Below are positions 11,017 to 19,978 of a stretch of DNA of 64,000 bases, piece after piece. Each line of letters opens with the position of its first letter. Within the stretch, counting starts at the first letter, position 1. The position numbers and the translations under genes were made by a program. The notes beneath the pieces were generated by a model that saw only the letters and a program-made list of their open reading frames with translations, was not told the DNA's origin and searched no databases. Source of the DNA: Pseudomonas huaxiensis (GTDB lineage Bacteria; Pseudomonadota; Gammaproteobacteria; Pseudomonadales; Pseudomonadaceae). Location: assembly GCF_003231275.1 (NCBI RefSeq), contig NZ_QKVL01000005.1:1-64000 (forward strand), read 5' to 3'.

Positions 11017-12471
11017 GTGATCCAGTTTCTCTTGAACCAGGAGTTGCGCAGTGAGCATGCCCTGGACCCCAACCTGACGGTGCTCGACTATCTGCGCGAC
11101 CACCTGGGTAAAACCGGCACCAAGGAGGGCTGCGCCAGTGGTGACTGCGGCGCGTGCTCCGTGGTGGTCGCCGAACGCATTACTGACGAAAACGGCCAGG
11201 ACAGCCTGCAATACCGCAGCCTGAACTCCTGCCTGACGTTCGTCTCGTCGCTGCATGGCAAACAGTTGATCAGCGTCGAAGGCCTCAAGCACCAGGGCAA
11301 GCTGCACAGCGTGCAACAGGCGCTGTCCGACTGCCACGGCTCGCAGTGCGGTTTCTGCACGCCGGGCTTCGTCATGTCGCTGTTCGCCCTGCAAAAGAAC
11401 AGCGACCAGCCCGACCTGCACAAAGCCCACGAAGCCCTCGCCGGCAACCTGTGCCGCTGCACCGGCTACCGACCGATCCTCGCCGCCGCCGAACAGGCCT
11501 GCTGCCAGGCCCAGCCCGACCAGTTCGACGCCGCCCAGGCGCAGACTATCGCCCGCCTCAAGGCCATCACGCCAACGGAAACCGGAGAACTCAACAGCGG
11601 CGACAAGCGCTGTCTGGTGCCGCTGACCGTGGCTGACCTGGCCGATCTCTATGGCTCGCACCCGGAAGCCCGGCTGCTGGCCGGCGGCACCGACCTGGCG
11701 CTGGAAGTGACCCAGTTCCACCGGACGCTGCCGGTGATGATCTACGTCGGCAACGTCGCCGAGCTCAAGCGCGTGGAGCATTTCGACGACCGCATCGAGA
11801 TCGGCGCGGCCACCCCGCTCACCGACTGCTACGAAGCCCTGCACACTGAGTACCCGGACTTCGGCGAGCTGCTGCACCGCTTCGCTTCCCTGCAGATCCG
11901 CAACCAGGGCACCCTCGGCGGCAACATCGGCAACGCCTCGCCGATCGGCGACTCGCCACCCCTGCTGATCGCCCTCGATGCACAGATCGTCCTGCGCAAG
12001 GGCGACAGCACCCGCACCCTCAAGCTGGAGGACTATTTCATCGACTACCGCATCACCGCGCGGCAGGAGAGCGAGTTCATCGAGCGCATCATCGTGCCGA
12101 AAGCCAGGGCCAACTGGGTCTTCCGCGCGTACAAGGTGTCGAAACGGCTGGACGACGATATTTCCGCGGTGTGCGCCGCCTTCAACCTGCGCATCGACAA
12201 CGGTGTGATCGAACATGCCCGGGTCGCCTTCGGCGGCATGGCGGCAATCCCGAAACGCGCCCGCGCCTGTGAAGCTGCGCTGACCGACAAGCCGTTCAAC
12301 CAGGCCACCCTGGAGAAAGCCTGCCAGGCCCTGAGCGAAGACTTCACGCCGCTCTCGGACTTCCGCGCCAGCAAGGAATACCGCCTGCTGGGCGCGCAGA
12401 ACCTGCTGCGCAAGTACTTCATCGAACTGCAAACACCGCACATCGAGACCCGGGTGACCGATTATGTCTAA
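11017..12471 (+). CDS. xdhA: Xanthine dehydrogenase small subunit (FeS/FAD)
   Basis: 484 residues. This subunit passes electrons from the molybdenum subunit through two [2Fe-2S] clusters to FAD and NAD+ while hypoxanthine and xanthine are oxidised to urate. The plant-ferredoxin cluster cysteines are in KEGCASGDCGAC (Cys39, 44, 47) and LNSC. The second cluster has GSQCGFCTPGF and GNLCRCTGYRP. The FAD domain has the pattern LLAGGTDLALEVT and TLGGNIGNASPIGD. Start is the GTG at 11017 with GAGG seven bases upstream, since homology begins at IQFLLN. It overlaps xdhB by eight bases and is first in xdhABC-guaD. Confidence 0.96.
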   Translation: MIQFLLNQELRSEHALDPNLTVLDYLRDHLGKTGTKEGCASGDCGACSVVVAERITDENGQDSLQYRSLNSCLTFVSSLHGKQLISVEGLKHQGKLHSVQQALSDCHGSQCGFCTPGFVMSLFALQKNSDQPDLHKAHEALAGNLCRCTGYRPILAAAEQACCQAQPDQFDAAQAQTIARLKAITPTETGELNSGDKRCLVPLTVADLADLYGSHPEARLLAGGTDLALEVTQFHRTLPVMIYVGNVAELKRVEHFDDRIEIGAATPLTDCYEALHTEYPDFGELLHRFASLQIRNQGTLGGNIGNASPIGDSPPLLIALDAQIVLRKGDSTRTLKLEDYFIDYRITARQESEFIERIIVPKARANWVFRAYKVSKRLDDDISAVCAAFNLRIDNGVIEHARVAFGGMAAIPKRARACEAALTDKPFNQATLEKACQALSEDFTPLSDFRASKEYRLLGAQNLLRKYFIELQTPHIETRVTDYV

Positions 12472-14860
12472 CCACCACGCGCCCAAGAGCCAGGCGGAAA
12501 TGGCCGAGCTGTTCGCCCAGGACCTGACCACCGGTGTCGGTCGCAGCGTCAAGCACGACAGCGCTGACAAGCAGGTGTCCGGCGAGGCCGTGTACATCGA
12601 TGACCGCCTGGAATTCCCCAACCAGTTGCACGTCTATGCCCGCACCGCCGACCGCGCCCACGCGCGCATCCTCAGCGTGGACACCACGCCGTGCTATGCC
12701 TTCGACGGCGTGCGTATCGTCATCACCCACGAAGACATTCCGGGCCTCAAGGACATCGGCCCGGTCGTGGCCGGCGACCCGCTGCTGGCCATCGACAAGG
12801 TGGAGTTCTTCGGCCAGCCGGTGCTCGCCGTGGCCGCCCGCGACCTCGACACTGCGCGCCGCGCGGCGATGGCGGCGATCATCGAGTACGAAGACCTGGA
12901 ACCGGTGCTCGACGTGGTCGAGGCGTACCGCAAGAAACACTTCGTGCTGGACAGCCACACCCACCAGCGCGGTGACTCGGTCGCCGCTCTGGCCAGCGCC
13001 CCGCACCGTCTGCAAGGCACCTTGCACATCGGCGGACAAGAACACTTCTACCTGGAAACCCAGATTTCCTCGGTGATGCCCACCGAAGACGGCGGCATGA
13101 TCGTGTTCTGCTCGACCCAGAACCCCACCGAAGTGCAGAAACTGGTCGCCGAAGTGCTCGACGTGCCCATGAACAAGATTGTCCTCGACATGCGTCGCAT
13201 GGGCGGCGGCTTCGGCGGCAAGGAAACCCAGGCGGCCAGCCCGGCCTGCCTCTGCGCGGTGATTGCACGCCTCACCGGCCAGCCCACCAAGATGCGCCTG
13301 CCGCGCGTCGAAGACATGATGATGACCGGCAAGCGTCACCCGTTTTACGTCGAGTACGACGTCGGTTTTGACGACAACGGTCGCCTGCACGGCATCAACT
13401 TCGACCTGGCCGGCAACTGCGGCTATTCGCCGGACCTCTCGGGCTCGATCGTTGACCGCGCCATGTTCCACTCCGACAACGCCTACTACCTGGGCGATGC
13501 CACGGTGCACGGCCACCGCTGCAAGACCAACACCGCGTCCAACACCGCCTACCGCGGCTTCGGCGGTCCGCAAGGCATGGTCGCCATCGAAGAAGTGATG
13601 GACCATATTGCCCGCCATCTGGGCCGCGACCCGCTGGACGTGCGCAAGGCCAACTACTACGGCAAGACCGAGCGCAACGTCACCCATTACTACCAGACCG
13701 TCGAACACAACCTGATCGAGGAAATGACCGCCGACCTCGAAGCGAGCAGCGACTATGCCGAGCGCCGCGAGTCGATCCGCCGCTTCAACGCCCACAGCCC
13801 GGTATTGAAAAAAGGCCTGGCGCTGACCCCGGTGAAATTCGGCATCTCGTTCACCGCGACCTTCCTCAACCAGGCCGGTGCGCTGATCCACATCTACACC
13901 GACGGCAGCATCCACCTGAACCACGGCGGCACCGAGATGGGCCAGGGCCTGAACACCAAGGTCGCCCAGGTGGTGGCTGAAGTGTTCCAGGTCGATTTCG
14001 ACCGTATCCAGATCACCGCCACGAACACCGACAAGGTGCCAAACACCTCGCCGACCGCGGCCTCCAGCGGCGCCGACCTGAACGGCAAGGCCGCGCAGAA
14101 CGCTGCCGAGATCCTCAAGAAACGTCTGGTCGAGTTTGCCGCGCGGCAGTGGAAGGTCACCGAGGAAGACGTGGAATTCCGTAACGGTCACGTGCGCATC
14201 CGCGACGAGATCGTCAGCTTCGAGACGCTGGTCCAGCAGGCGTACTTCGCCCAGGTATCGCTGTCGAGCACCGGCTTCTACAAGACGCCGAAGATTTTCT
14301 ATGACCGCAACCAGGCGCGGGGCCGGCCGTTCTACTACTTCGCCTTCGGCGCCGCCTGCGTTGAGGTGATCGTCGACACCCTGACCGGCGAGTACAAGAT
14401 GCTTCGTGCCGACATCCTCCACGACGTTGGCGACTCGCTGAACCCGGCCATCGACATCGGCCAGGTGGAAGGCGGCTTCGTTCAGGGCATGGGCTGGCTG
14501 ACCACCGAGGAACTGGTGTGGAACGCCAAGGGCAAGCTGATGACCAATGGCCCGGCGAGCTACAAGATCCCGGCGGTTGCGGACATGCCGCTGGATATGC
14601 GGGTGAAACTGGTGGAAAACCGCAAGAACCCGGAAGACACGGTGTTCCACTCCAAGGCCGTGGGCGAGCCACCGTTCATGCTCGGTATCGCCGCGTGGTG
14701 CGCGATCAAGGACGCCGTGGCGAGCATCGCCGACTACCGCGAGCATCCGCAGATCGACGCGCCGTCGACCCCGGAGCGGGTGCTGTGGGGGTGTGAGCAG
14801 ATGCGCAAGGTGGTGGCGGCACGCAAAGTGCCTGCCGAAGCCGAGGTGGTGACCGAGTAA
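12464..14860 (+). CDS. xdhB: Xanthine dehydrogenase molybdenum-binding subunit
   Basis: 798 residues, the expected size for the large subunit that binds the molybdopterin cofactor and purine substrate. Features include the N-terminal a/b hammerhead (VSGEAVYIDDRLEFPNQLHV), the RMGGGFGGKETQA motif, AYRGFGGPQGM, a TEMGQGLNTKVAQV loop, and near the C-terminus HSKAVGEPPFMLG with the Glu that usually acts as general base. It overlaps xdhA in a +1 frame, so translation is likely coupled. A REP pair separates it from xdhC. Confidence 0.97.
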   Translation: MSNHHAPKSQAEMAELFAQDLTTGVGRSVKHDSADKQVSGEAVYIDDRLEFPNQLHVYARTADRAHARILSVDTTPCYAFDGVRIVITHEDIPGLKDIGPVVAGDPLLAIDKVEFFGQPVLAVAARDLDTARRAAMAAIIEYEDLEPVLDVVEAYRKKHFVLDSHTHQRGDSVAALASAPHRLQGTLHIGGQEHFYLETQISSVMPTEDGGMIVFCSTQNPTEVQKLVAEVLDVPMNKIVLDMRRMGGGFGGKETQAASPACLCAVIARLTGQPTKMRLPRVEDMMMTGKRHPFYVEYDVGFDDNGRLHGINFDLAGNCGYSPDLSGSIVDRAMFHSDNAYYLGDATVHGHRCKTNTASNTAYRGFGGPQGMVAIEEVMDHIARHLGRDPLDVRKANYYGKTERNVTHYYQTVEHNLIEEMTADLEASSDYAERRESIRRFNAHSPVLKKGLALTPVKFGISFTATFLNQAGALIHIYTDGSIHLNHGGTEMGQGLNTKVAQVVAEVFQVDFDRIQITATNTDKVPNTSPTAASSGADLNGKAAQNAAEILKKRLVEFAARQWKVTEEDVEFRNGHVRIRDEIVSFETLVQQAYFAQVSLSSTGFYKTPKIFYDRNQARGRPFYYFAFGAACVEVIVDTLTGEYKMLRADILHDVGDSLNPAIDIGQVEGGFVQGMGWLTTEELVWNAKGKLMTNGPASYKIPAVADMPLDMRVKLVENRKNPEDTVFHSKAVGEPPFMLGIAAWCAIKDAVASIADYREHPQIDAPSTPERVLWGCEQMRKVVAARKVPAEAEVVTE

Positions 14861-14882
14861 AGCCAGGGCTGCTGCGCAGCCC

Positions 14883-14952
14883 ATCGCTGGCAAGCCAGCT
14901 CCCACAGGGGCTGGCAAGTGCTTCACCTGTGGGAGCTGGCTTGCCAGCGATG
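14883..14952. repeat. REP pair (REPIN) between xdhB and xdhC
   Basis: Inverted bodies TCGCTGGCAAGCCAGCTCCC (from 14884) and GGGAGCTGGCTTGCCAGCGA (to 14951), around a short spacer. This is the second REP subtype of the window (GGGAGCTGGC), different from the GGAGCGAGC subtype near ligA. It interrupts the xdh operon without a visible U-tract. Confidence 0.9.
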
Positions 14953-14995
14953 AGGCCTGAAGGTCTCCACAAGACTCCTGGAGAGGACCCCAATC

Positions 14996-15841
14996 ATGCA
15001 CCAATGGATCAACGCCCTCGCCGAATTGCAGGAACAGGGCGAGCCCTGCGTCTTGGTGACCATCATCGAGGAGCGCGGCTCGACCCCGCGCAATGCCGGC
15101 TCGAAGATGGTGGTCAGCGCCAACCGTCTGTTCGACACCATCGGCGGCGGGCACCTGGAATTCAAGGCCATGCACATCGCCCGCGAGATGCTCGCCGAAG
15201 GCCGTGAATCGCCGCACCTCGAGCGCTTCAGCCTCGGCGCCAGCCTCGGCCAGTGCTGCGGCGGTGTCACCGTGCTGCTGTTCGAGCCCATGGGCGCGGT
15301 GCAGGCGCAGATCGCTGTGTTCGGCGCGGGCCACGTCGGCCGCGCTCTGGTACCCTTGCTCGCCGCGCTGCCCTGCCGGGTACGCTGGATCGACTCGCGC
15401 GAGCAGGAATTCCCCGAAAACATTCCCGCCGGCGTCTGGAAAGTCGTCAGCGAAGAGCCGGTGGATGAGGTCGACGAGCTGCCCCCAGGCAGCTACTGCA
15501 TCGTCATGACCCACAACCATCAGCTCGACCTGGAACTCACCGCCGCCATCCTCAAGCGCAATGACTTCACCTGGTTCGGCCTGATCGGCTCGAAGACCAA
15601 GCGCGCCAAGTTCGAGCACCGCCTGCGCGACCGCGGCTTCGAAGCCGAGCGCATGCAACGGATGCGTTGCCCGATGGGGCTGGCCGAGGTCAAGGGCAAG
15701 CTGCCGATCGAGATCGCCGTGTCCATCGCCGCCGAAATCATCGCCACCTACAACGCCAGTTTCGGCCTGCACAACCCGGCCGCGAACGCTGAACCCATCG
15801 CCCAACTGCTGCCGCCCTCACGGCGCAGCCACGCCATTTGA
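14996..15841 (+). CDS. xdhC: Xanthine dehydrogenase accessory protein XdhC
   Basis: 281 residues. XdhC binds molybdenum cofactor, protects its sulfurated form and inserts it into XdhB. The family marks are IIEERGSTPRNAGSKM at the N-terminus, the LGQCCGGVTVLLFE motif around residue 88, and a C-terminal Rossmann domain (AVFGAGHVGRALVPLL, then GLIGSKTKRAKF). GGAGAGG precedes the ATG at 14996. The 10-bp gap to guaD indicates co-transcription. Confidence 0.95.
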   Translation: MHQWINALAELQEQGEPCVLVTIIEERGSTPRNAGSKMVVSANRLFDTIGGGHLEFKAMHIAREMLAEGRESPHLERFSLGASLGQCCGGVTVLLFEPMGAVQAQIAVFGAGHVGRALVPLLAALPCRVRWIDSREQEFPENIPAGVWKVVSEEPVDEVDELPPGSYCIVMTHNHQLDLELTAAILKRNDFTWFGLIGSKTKRAKFEHRLRDRGFEAERMQRMRCPMGLAEVKGKLPIEIAVSIAAEIIATYNASFGLHNPAANAEPIAQLLPPSRRSHAI

Positions 15842-15851
15842 CGAGAGTGTT

Positions 15852-17156
15852 ATGAGCGCAACCCGCAAAGCCTACCGATCCGCCATCCTGCACAGCGTCG
15901 CCGACCCGGCCGAAGCCGGCATCGAGGCCTCGTTCGAGTATTTCGAAGACGGTCTGCTGGTGGTCGACAACGGCAAGATCAGCCGCCTCGGCCATGCCAG
16001 CGACCTGCTGCCGACGCTGCCCGCCGACATCGAAGTGGTGCATTACCAGGACAGCCTGATCACCCCCGGCTTCATCGACACCCACATCCACTTCCCGCAG
16101 ACCGGCATGATCGGCTCCTACGGCGAGCAGCTGCTGGACTGGCTGAACACCTACACATTCCCGTGCGAACGCCAGTTCGCCGACAAGGCACATGCCGACA
16201 AGGTGGCGAAGATTTTCGTCGAGGAACTGCTGCGCAACGGCACCACCACTGCCCTGGTGTTCGGCAGCGTTCACCCGGAATCGGTCAACGCCTTCTTCGA
16301 AGAGGCCGAGCGCCTGGACCTGCGGATGATCGCCGGCAAGGTGATGATGGACCGCAACGCCCCGGACTACCTGACCGACACCGCCGAATCCGGCTACGCC
16401 GAAAGCAAGGCGCTGATCGAGCGCTGGCACGGCAAGGGCCGCCTGCACTACGCGGTGACCCCACGCTTCGCCCCGACCAGCACCCCGGAGCAACTGCAAC
16501 TGGCCGGGCAACTGCTGGGCGAATACCCGGACCTGTACATGCACACCCACCTGAGCGAGAACCTCAAGGAAATCGACTGGGTGAAATCGCTGTTCCCGGA
16601 GCGCAGCGGCTATCTGGATGTGTACGACCACTTCAAGCTGCTGGGGCAGCGCTCGGTGTTCGCCCACGGCGTGCACCTGTGCGACGCCGAATGCCAGCGC
16701 CTGGCCGAAACCGGCTCGGCGGTCGCCTTCTGCCCGACGTCCAACCTGTTCCTCGGCAGCGGCCTGTTCAACCTGTCGCAGGCCGAGAAGTTCAAGGTCA
16801 AGGTCGGCCTGGGCACCGACGTCGGCGCCGGCACCAGCTTCTCGCTGCTCAATACGCTGAACGAGGCCTACAAGGTCATGCAGCTACAGGGCACTCGCCT
16901 GCATCCGTTCAAGTCGCTGTACCTGGCCACCCTCGGCGGCGCTCGCGCACTGAGCCTGGATGACCGGATCGGCAGCCTGCGGGCCGGTAACGACGCCGAC
17001 TTCGTGGTCCTCGACTACAAAGCCACACCGCTGCTGGACTACCGCCTGCAGCAGTCCAACAGCATCGAGGAAACCCTGTTCGTGCTGACCACCCTGGGCG
17101 ACGACCGCACCATTCGCCAGACCTTCGCGGCTGGCAACTGCGTGCACCAGCGCTAG
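15852..17156 (+). CDS. guaD: Guanine deaminase
   Basis: 434 residues of the amidohydrolase superfamily. It converts guanine to xanthine and so feeds XdhAB. The zinc ligands are recognisable: FIDTHIHFPQ (HxH, around residue 80), the THLSEN strand, FAHGVHL and the GTDVGAGTSFSLL aspartate motif. The length matches bacterial guanine deaminases. It is the last gene of the xdh block and is followed by a perfect 23-bp hairpin. Confidence 0.95.
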   Translation: MSATRKAYRSAILHSVADPAEAGIEASFEYFEDGLLVVDNGKISRLGHASDLLPTLPADIEVVHYQDSLITPGFIDTHIHFPQTGMIGSYGEQLLDWLNTYTFPCERQFADKAHADKVAKIFVEELLRNGTTTALVFGSVHPESVNAFFEEAERLDLRMIAGKVMMDRNAPDYLTDTAESGYAESKALIERWHGKGRLHYAVTPRFAPTSTPEQLQLAGQLLGEYPDLYMHTHLSENLKEIDWVKSLFPERSGYLDVYDHFKLLGQRSVFAHGVHLCDAECQRLAETGSAVAFCPTSNLFLGSGLFNLSQAEKFKVKVGLGTDVGAGTSFSLLNTLNEAYKVMQLQGTRLHPFKSLYLATLGGARALSLDDRIGSLRAGNDADFVVLDYKATPLLDYRLQQSNSIEETLFVLTTLGDDRTIRQTFAAGNCVHQR

Positions 17157-17215
17157 GATTTCGGCGCAAACAGCGCGCTGCGATACCGCGCGGCGCCATA
17201 GGACCACACAACGCA

Positions 17216-17269
17216 ACGCGGGACCCGCTTCACCAGCCGTGATATCGGCTGGTGAAGCGGGTCCCGCGT
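17216..17269. terminator. Perfect 23-bp hairpin between guaD and the convergent GntR gene
   Basis: Arms at 17216-17238 and 17247-17269 are exact reverse complements with an 8-nt loop (GTGATATC). It lies between two convergent genes, 60 bp after guaD and 22 bp before the regulator's stop, so a bidirectional transcription stop is likely. There is no U-tract, and the stem is much longer than a usual terminator. Confidence 0.6.
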
Positions 17270-17291
17270 GGGTGTTGCCAAAGGTCGGGGA

Positions 17292-18062
17292 TCAGCTCTT
17301 GGCCTGGGCCGAACCACCGCGCTTCTTGCTCTGCAGCAGGTGCGAGAACACCGCGTGCAGGTCGTCCGAGGCGCTTTCCTCGTCAAGGTTGAGCTTGCTG
17401 TCGATGTGATCCATGTGATGCATCATCAGGTTCACCGCGAGCGTCGCGTCGCGGGCCTCGATGGCATCGATCAACTGCATGTGCTCGTCATAGGAGCAGT
17501 GCGAGCGGTTGCCGCTTTCATACTGAGCAATGATCAGCGAGGTTTGCGACACCAGGCTGCGCTGGAAACTCACCAGCGGCGCGTTGGCGGCGGCTTCGGC
17601 CAGCTTGAGGTGGAATTCGCCGGAGAGGCGGATGCCGGCACCGCGGTCACCGCGGGAGAAGCTGTCGCGCTCTTCACGGACCATCACGCGCAGTTCGTTC
17701 AGTTGCTCGACAGTGGCGTGCTGCACAGCGAGTTCGGTGATCGCCCGCTCCACCATGCGCCGGGAAAAGAATACCTGACGCGCTTCTTCCACGGTTGGGC
17801 TGGCAACCACGGCGCCGCGGTTGGGGCGCAACAACACCACACTTTCATGGGCCAGACGCGACAAAGCGCGGCGGATGATGGTGCGGCTGACGCCGAAGAT
17901 CTCGCCCAGGGCTTCCTCACTCAACTTGGTACCCGGCGCCAATCGCTGCTCGAGAATGGCCTCGAAGATATGCGCGTAGACGATGTCATCCTGGGTACCG
18001 CTGCGGCCACCGGTCTTGCCGGCCCGCGGGGCTTTCTTGAGGGGTTGTAGCTGTTCGTTCAT
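17292..18062 (-). CDS. GntR/FCD regulator, likely of purine catabolism
   Basis: 256 residues from the ATG at 18062; a GTG two codons upstream is possible. The winged helix spans about residues 26-90 (AHIFEAILEQRLAPGTKLSE ... FGVSRTIIRRALSRLAHE). The FCD domain follows, with metal-type ligands hinted by the EFHLKLAEAA, SYDEHMQLIDAI and MMHHMDHID histidines. It is divergent from the purine permease, and the intergenic region has TTTGTATACAAA and a half-diverged TTGTACACA. The same palindrome recurs before uraH/puuE and gcl, so this protein is my first candidate for the regulon's repressor, including of itself. The effector (perhaps an allantoin or urate intermediate) is inferred, not shown. Confidence 0.88.
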   Translation of the reverse strand: MNEQLQPLKKAPRAGKTGGRSGTQDDIVYAHIFEAILEQRLAPGTKLSEEALGEIFGVSRTIIRRALSRLAHESVVLLRPNRGAVVASPTVEEARQVFFSRRMVERAITELAVQHATVEQLNELRVMVREERDSFSRGDRGAGIRLSGEFHLKLAEAAANAPLVSFQRSLVSQTSLIIAQYESGNRSHCSYDEHMQLIDAIEARDATLAVNLMMHHMDHIDSKLNLDEESASDDLHAVFSHLLQSKKRGGSAQAKS

Positions 18063-18170
18063 GGGCACTCGCGCACGAAGATTCGCCTATCGGACCTCGA
18101 CTGTAATACCAGCCAGTGGGGCGATGGCAAGTCCTGGGTAGAAAATTAACGGCTAAAGGTATTGCCGCAT

Positions 18171-18178
18171 TGTACACA
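18171..18178. promoter_or_regulatory. Weak copy of the purine-regulon palindrome
   Basis: ATTGTACACAG contains TGTACACA, one step away from the TTGTATACAA palindrome. It lies about 110 bp from the regulator start and is a possible autoregulatory site. Confidence 0.35.
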
Positions 18179-18257
18179 GCAAACTGCATTTCTGCAGGCG
18201 GCGATCTCCGTTATAGCGCCCGCCACCTCTAATGTGCGCACACCTAATAAAACAGTA

Positions 18258-18286
18258 TTTGCATTCTTTGTATACAAACGCATAAT
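18258..18286 (+). promoter_or_regulatory. Promoter with TTTGTATACAAA operator before the purine permease
   Basis: TTTGCA (18258-18263) and CATAAT (18281-18286) are 17 bp apart. The perfect 12-bp palindrome TTTGTATACAAA (18267-18278) sits in the spacer, a position where a bound dimer would block RNA polymerase. The gap 18063-18417 holds no gene; the mRNA leader would be about 125 nt. Confidence 0.65.
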
Positions 18287-18417
18287 CCACCGGGCAACTT
18301 CCTGACTCAAAGGTCAACATTCGAGTCGGTCGCCTTGCCAACCCTTCCCTCGCAGAGCCCCGAGTGATCGTGCAGGACCAGCTCTGAAAAACAAGAAAGA
18401 CTTGAGGAGTACACGCT

Positions 18418-19767
18418 GTGGAAAGCCGCAAATCCGACGCACCTACGCTGGATCTTGCCCCACCGCTCGAAACGAGCTGGCTGGAGCGGATTTTCAAACT
18501 CAAGCTACACGGCACTACCGTAAAGACTGAAATGATCGCCGGCCTGACGACCTTCATCACCATGGCCTACATCATCTTCGTCAACCCCAACATCATGGCC
18601 GACGCCGGAATCGACCACGGTGCCGCCTTCGTCGCCACCTGCATCGCCGCCGCCCTGGGCTGCCTGCTGATGGGGCTCTACGCCAACTGGCCGGTCGGGC
18701 TGGCACCTGGCATGGGCCTGAACGCCTTCTTCACCTACACCGTGGTCGGGACCATGGGTTACACCTGGGAGGCGGCGCTGGGGGCCGTATTTGTCTCCGG
18801 GGTGCTGTTCATGTTCCTGACCCTTTCCCGCGTACGCGAATGGCTGCTGAACAGCATCCCGGTCAGCCTTCGTCATGCCATGGGCGCCGGCGTCGGATTG
18901 TTTCTCGGACTGATCGGCCTCAAGACTGCGGGCATCGTTGTCGACAGCCCGGCCACCCTGATCAAGCTCGGTCACCTGAACGAACCCGGCCCGCTGCTGG
19001 CAGCCATCTGCTTCCTGATGATTGCCGTGCTCAGCTACCACCGGGTGTTCGGCGCCATCCTCATCAGCATCATCACCGTCACTCTCGCCGGCTGGGGTCT
19101 GGGCCTGGTGGAGTACGGCGGCGTGTTCTCGCTGCCACCGAGCCTGGCGCCAACCTGGATGGCCATGGATGTCGCCGGGGTGTTCAACGTCAGCATGATT
19201 GCCGTGGTTCTGGCATTCCTCTTCGTGCACATGTTCGACACCGCCGGCACCCTGATGGGCGTCGCCCAGCGCGCCAATCTGGTGAATGCTGACGGCCGCA
19301 TCGAGAACCTGTCCCGTGCGCTCAAGGCAGACAGTGCGTCGAGCGTGTTCGGCGCGGTGGTCGGCGTGCCGCCAGTGACCAGCTATGTGGAGAGTGCCGC
19401 AGGCGTCGCCGCCGGTGGTCGCACCGGCCTGACGGCGGTGGTGGTGGGCCTGCTGTTCGTCGCAGCGATGTTCTTTGCGCCGCTGGCCGGCATGATCCCC
19501 GCATATGCCACTGCGGGAGCGCTGATCTACGTCGCCATGTTGATGATGGGCAGCATGGCCCATATCGAATGGGACGAAGCGACCGACACCATTCCCGCGA
19601 TCGTCACGGTGATCATGATGCCGCTGACGTTCTCGGTCGCGGACGGCATTGCCCTGGGCTTCATTACTTATGTGGTGCTCAAGGCGTGCACTGGCCGGCA
19701 TAAAGAAGTCTCGGCCAGCCTGTGGGTGCTGTGCGCGATCTTCATTGCCAAGTTCATCTTCCTTTAA
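18418..19767 (+). CDS. NCS2/AzgA-family purine permease
   Basis: 449 residues, GTG start at 18418 with GAGGAG eight bases upstream. It is an inner-membrane proton symporter of the AzgA-like branch of NCS2 (adenine, guanine, hypoxanthine type). Landmarks: FITMAYIIFVNPNIM, GLAPGMGLNAFFTYTVV, MFDTAGTLMGVA and a second signature GVPPVTSYVESAAG. About 12-14 membrane segments are visible. It stands next to guaD and the GntR regulator, fitting uptake of guanine/hypoxanthine for the pathway. Substrate is inferred from family and context. A strong terminator follows. Confidence 0.9.
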   Translation: MESRKSDAPTLDLAPPLETSWLERIFKLKLHGTTVKTEMIAGLTTFITMAYIIFVNPNIMADAGIDHGAAFVATCIAAALGCLLMGLYANWPVGLAPGMGLNAFFTYTVVGTMGYTWEAALGAVFVSGVLFMFLTLSRVREWLLNSIPVSLRHAMGAGVGLFLGLIGLKTAGIVVDSPATLIKLGHLNEPGPLLAAICFLMIAVLSYHRVFGAILISIITVTLAGWGLGLVEYGGVFSLPPSLAPTWMAMDVAGVFNVSMIAVVLAFLFVHMFDTAGTLMGVAQRANLVNADGRIENLSRALKADSASSVFGAVVGVPPVTSYVESAAGVAAGGRTGLTAVVVGLLFVAAMFFAPLAGMIPAYATAGALIYVAMLMMGSMAHIEWDEATDTIPAIVTVIMMPLTFSVADGIALGFITYVVLKACTGRHKEVSASLWVLCAIFIAKFIFL

Positions 19768-19787
19768 GGGATAGATGGCGGGACAGG

Positions 19788-19816
19788 AGCCTCACCTTTG
19801 GGTGGGGCTTTTTTTG
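19788..19816 (+). terminator. Rho-independent terminator of the purine permease
   Basis: AGCCTCACC, loop TTTG, GGTGGGGCT, then seven T residues. Nine pairs, one of them a G-U. Confidence 0.9.
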
Positions 19817-19915
19817 AGCTGCAAGTTGTAAGCGGCAAGCGATCAGACAAGCTGCGGCGACGCGGACTGCTCTTTCTTGCAGCTTGTGGCTTGTGGCTTG
19901 TGGCTGGAAAACAGC
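19815..19915. repeat. Inverted AGCTGCAAG/CTTGCAGCTTG repeat
   Basis: Left arm AGCTGCAAGTTGTAAGCGGC and a right arm CTTGCAGCTTGTGGCTTG, with the CTTGTGG unit iterated three times. The same repeat type occurs in the puuD-permease gap (24155-24295). It lies between two facing terminators and is non-coding. Confidence 0.6.
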
Positions 19916-19920
19916 AGACG

Positions 19921-19949
19921 AAAAAAAGCCCGCCAGTGTGAGCGGGCAA
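19921..19949 (-). terminator. Rho-independent terminator of uraH
   Basis: On the leftward strand GCCCGC, a seven-base loop with TCACACT, GGCGGGC, then seven T residues. Confidence 0.9.
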
Positions 19950-19978
19950 GGACCTACGAAGATTCTTCTAGCGACCAA

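Noticed and set aside
12419..15805. 1128-codon open frame antisense to xdhB and xdhC
   Set aside because: It crosses two real genes and a REP pair; codon bias of xdh explains the lack of stops.
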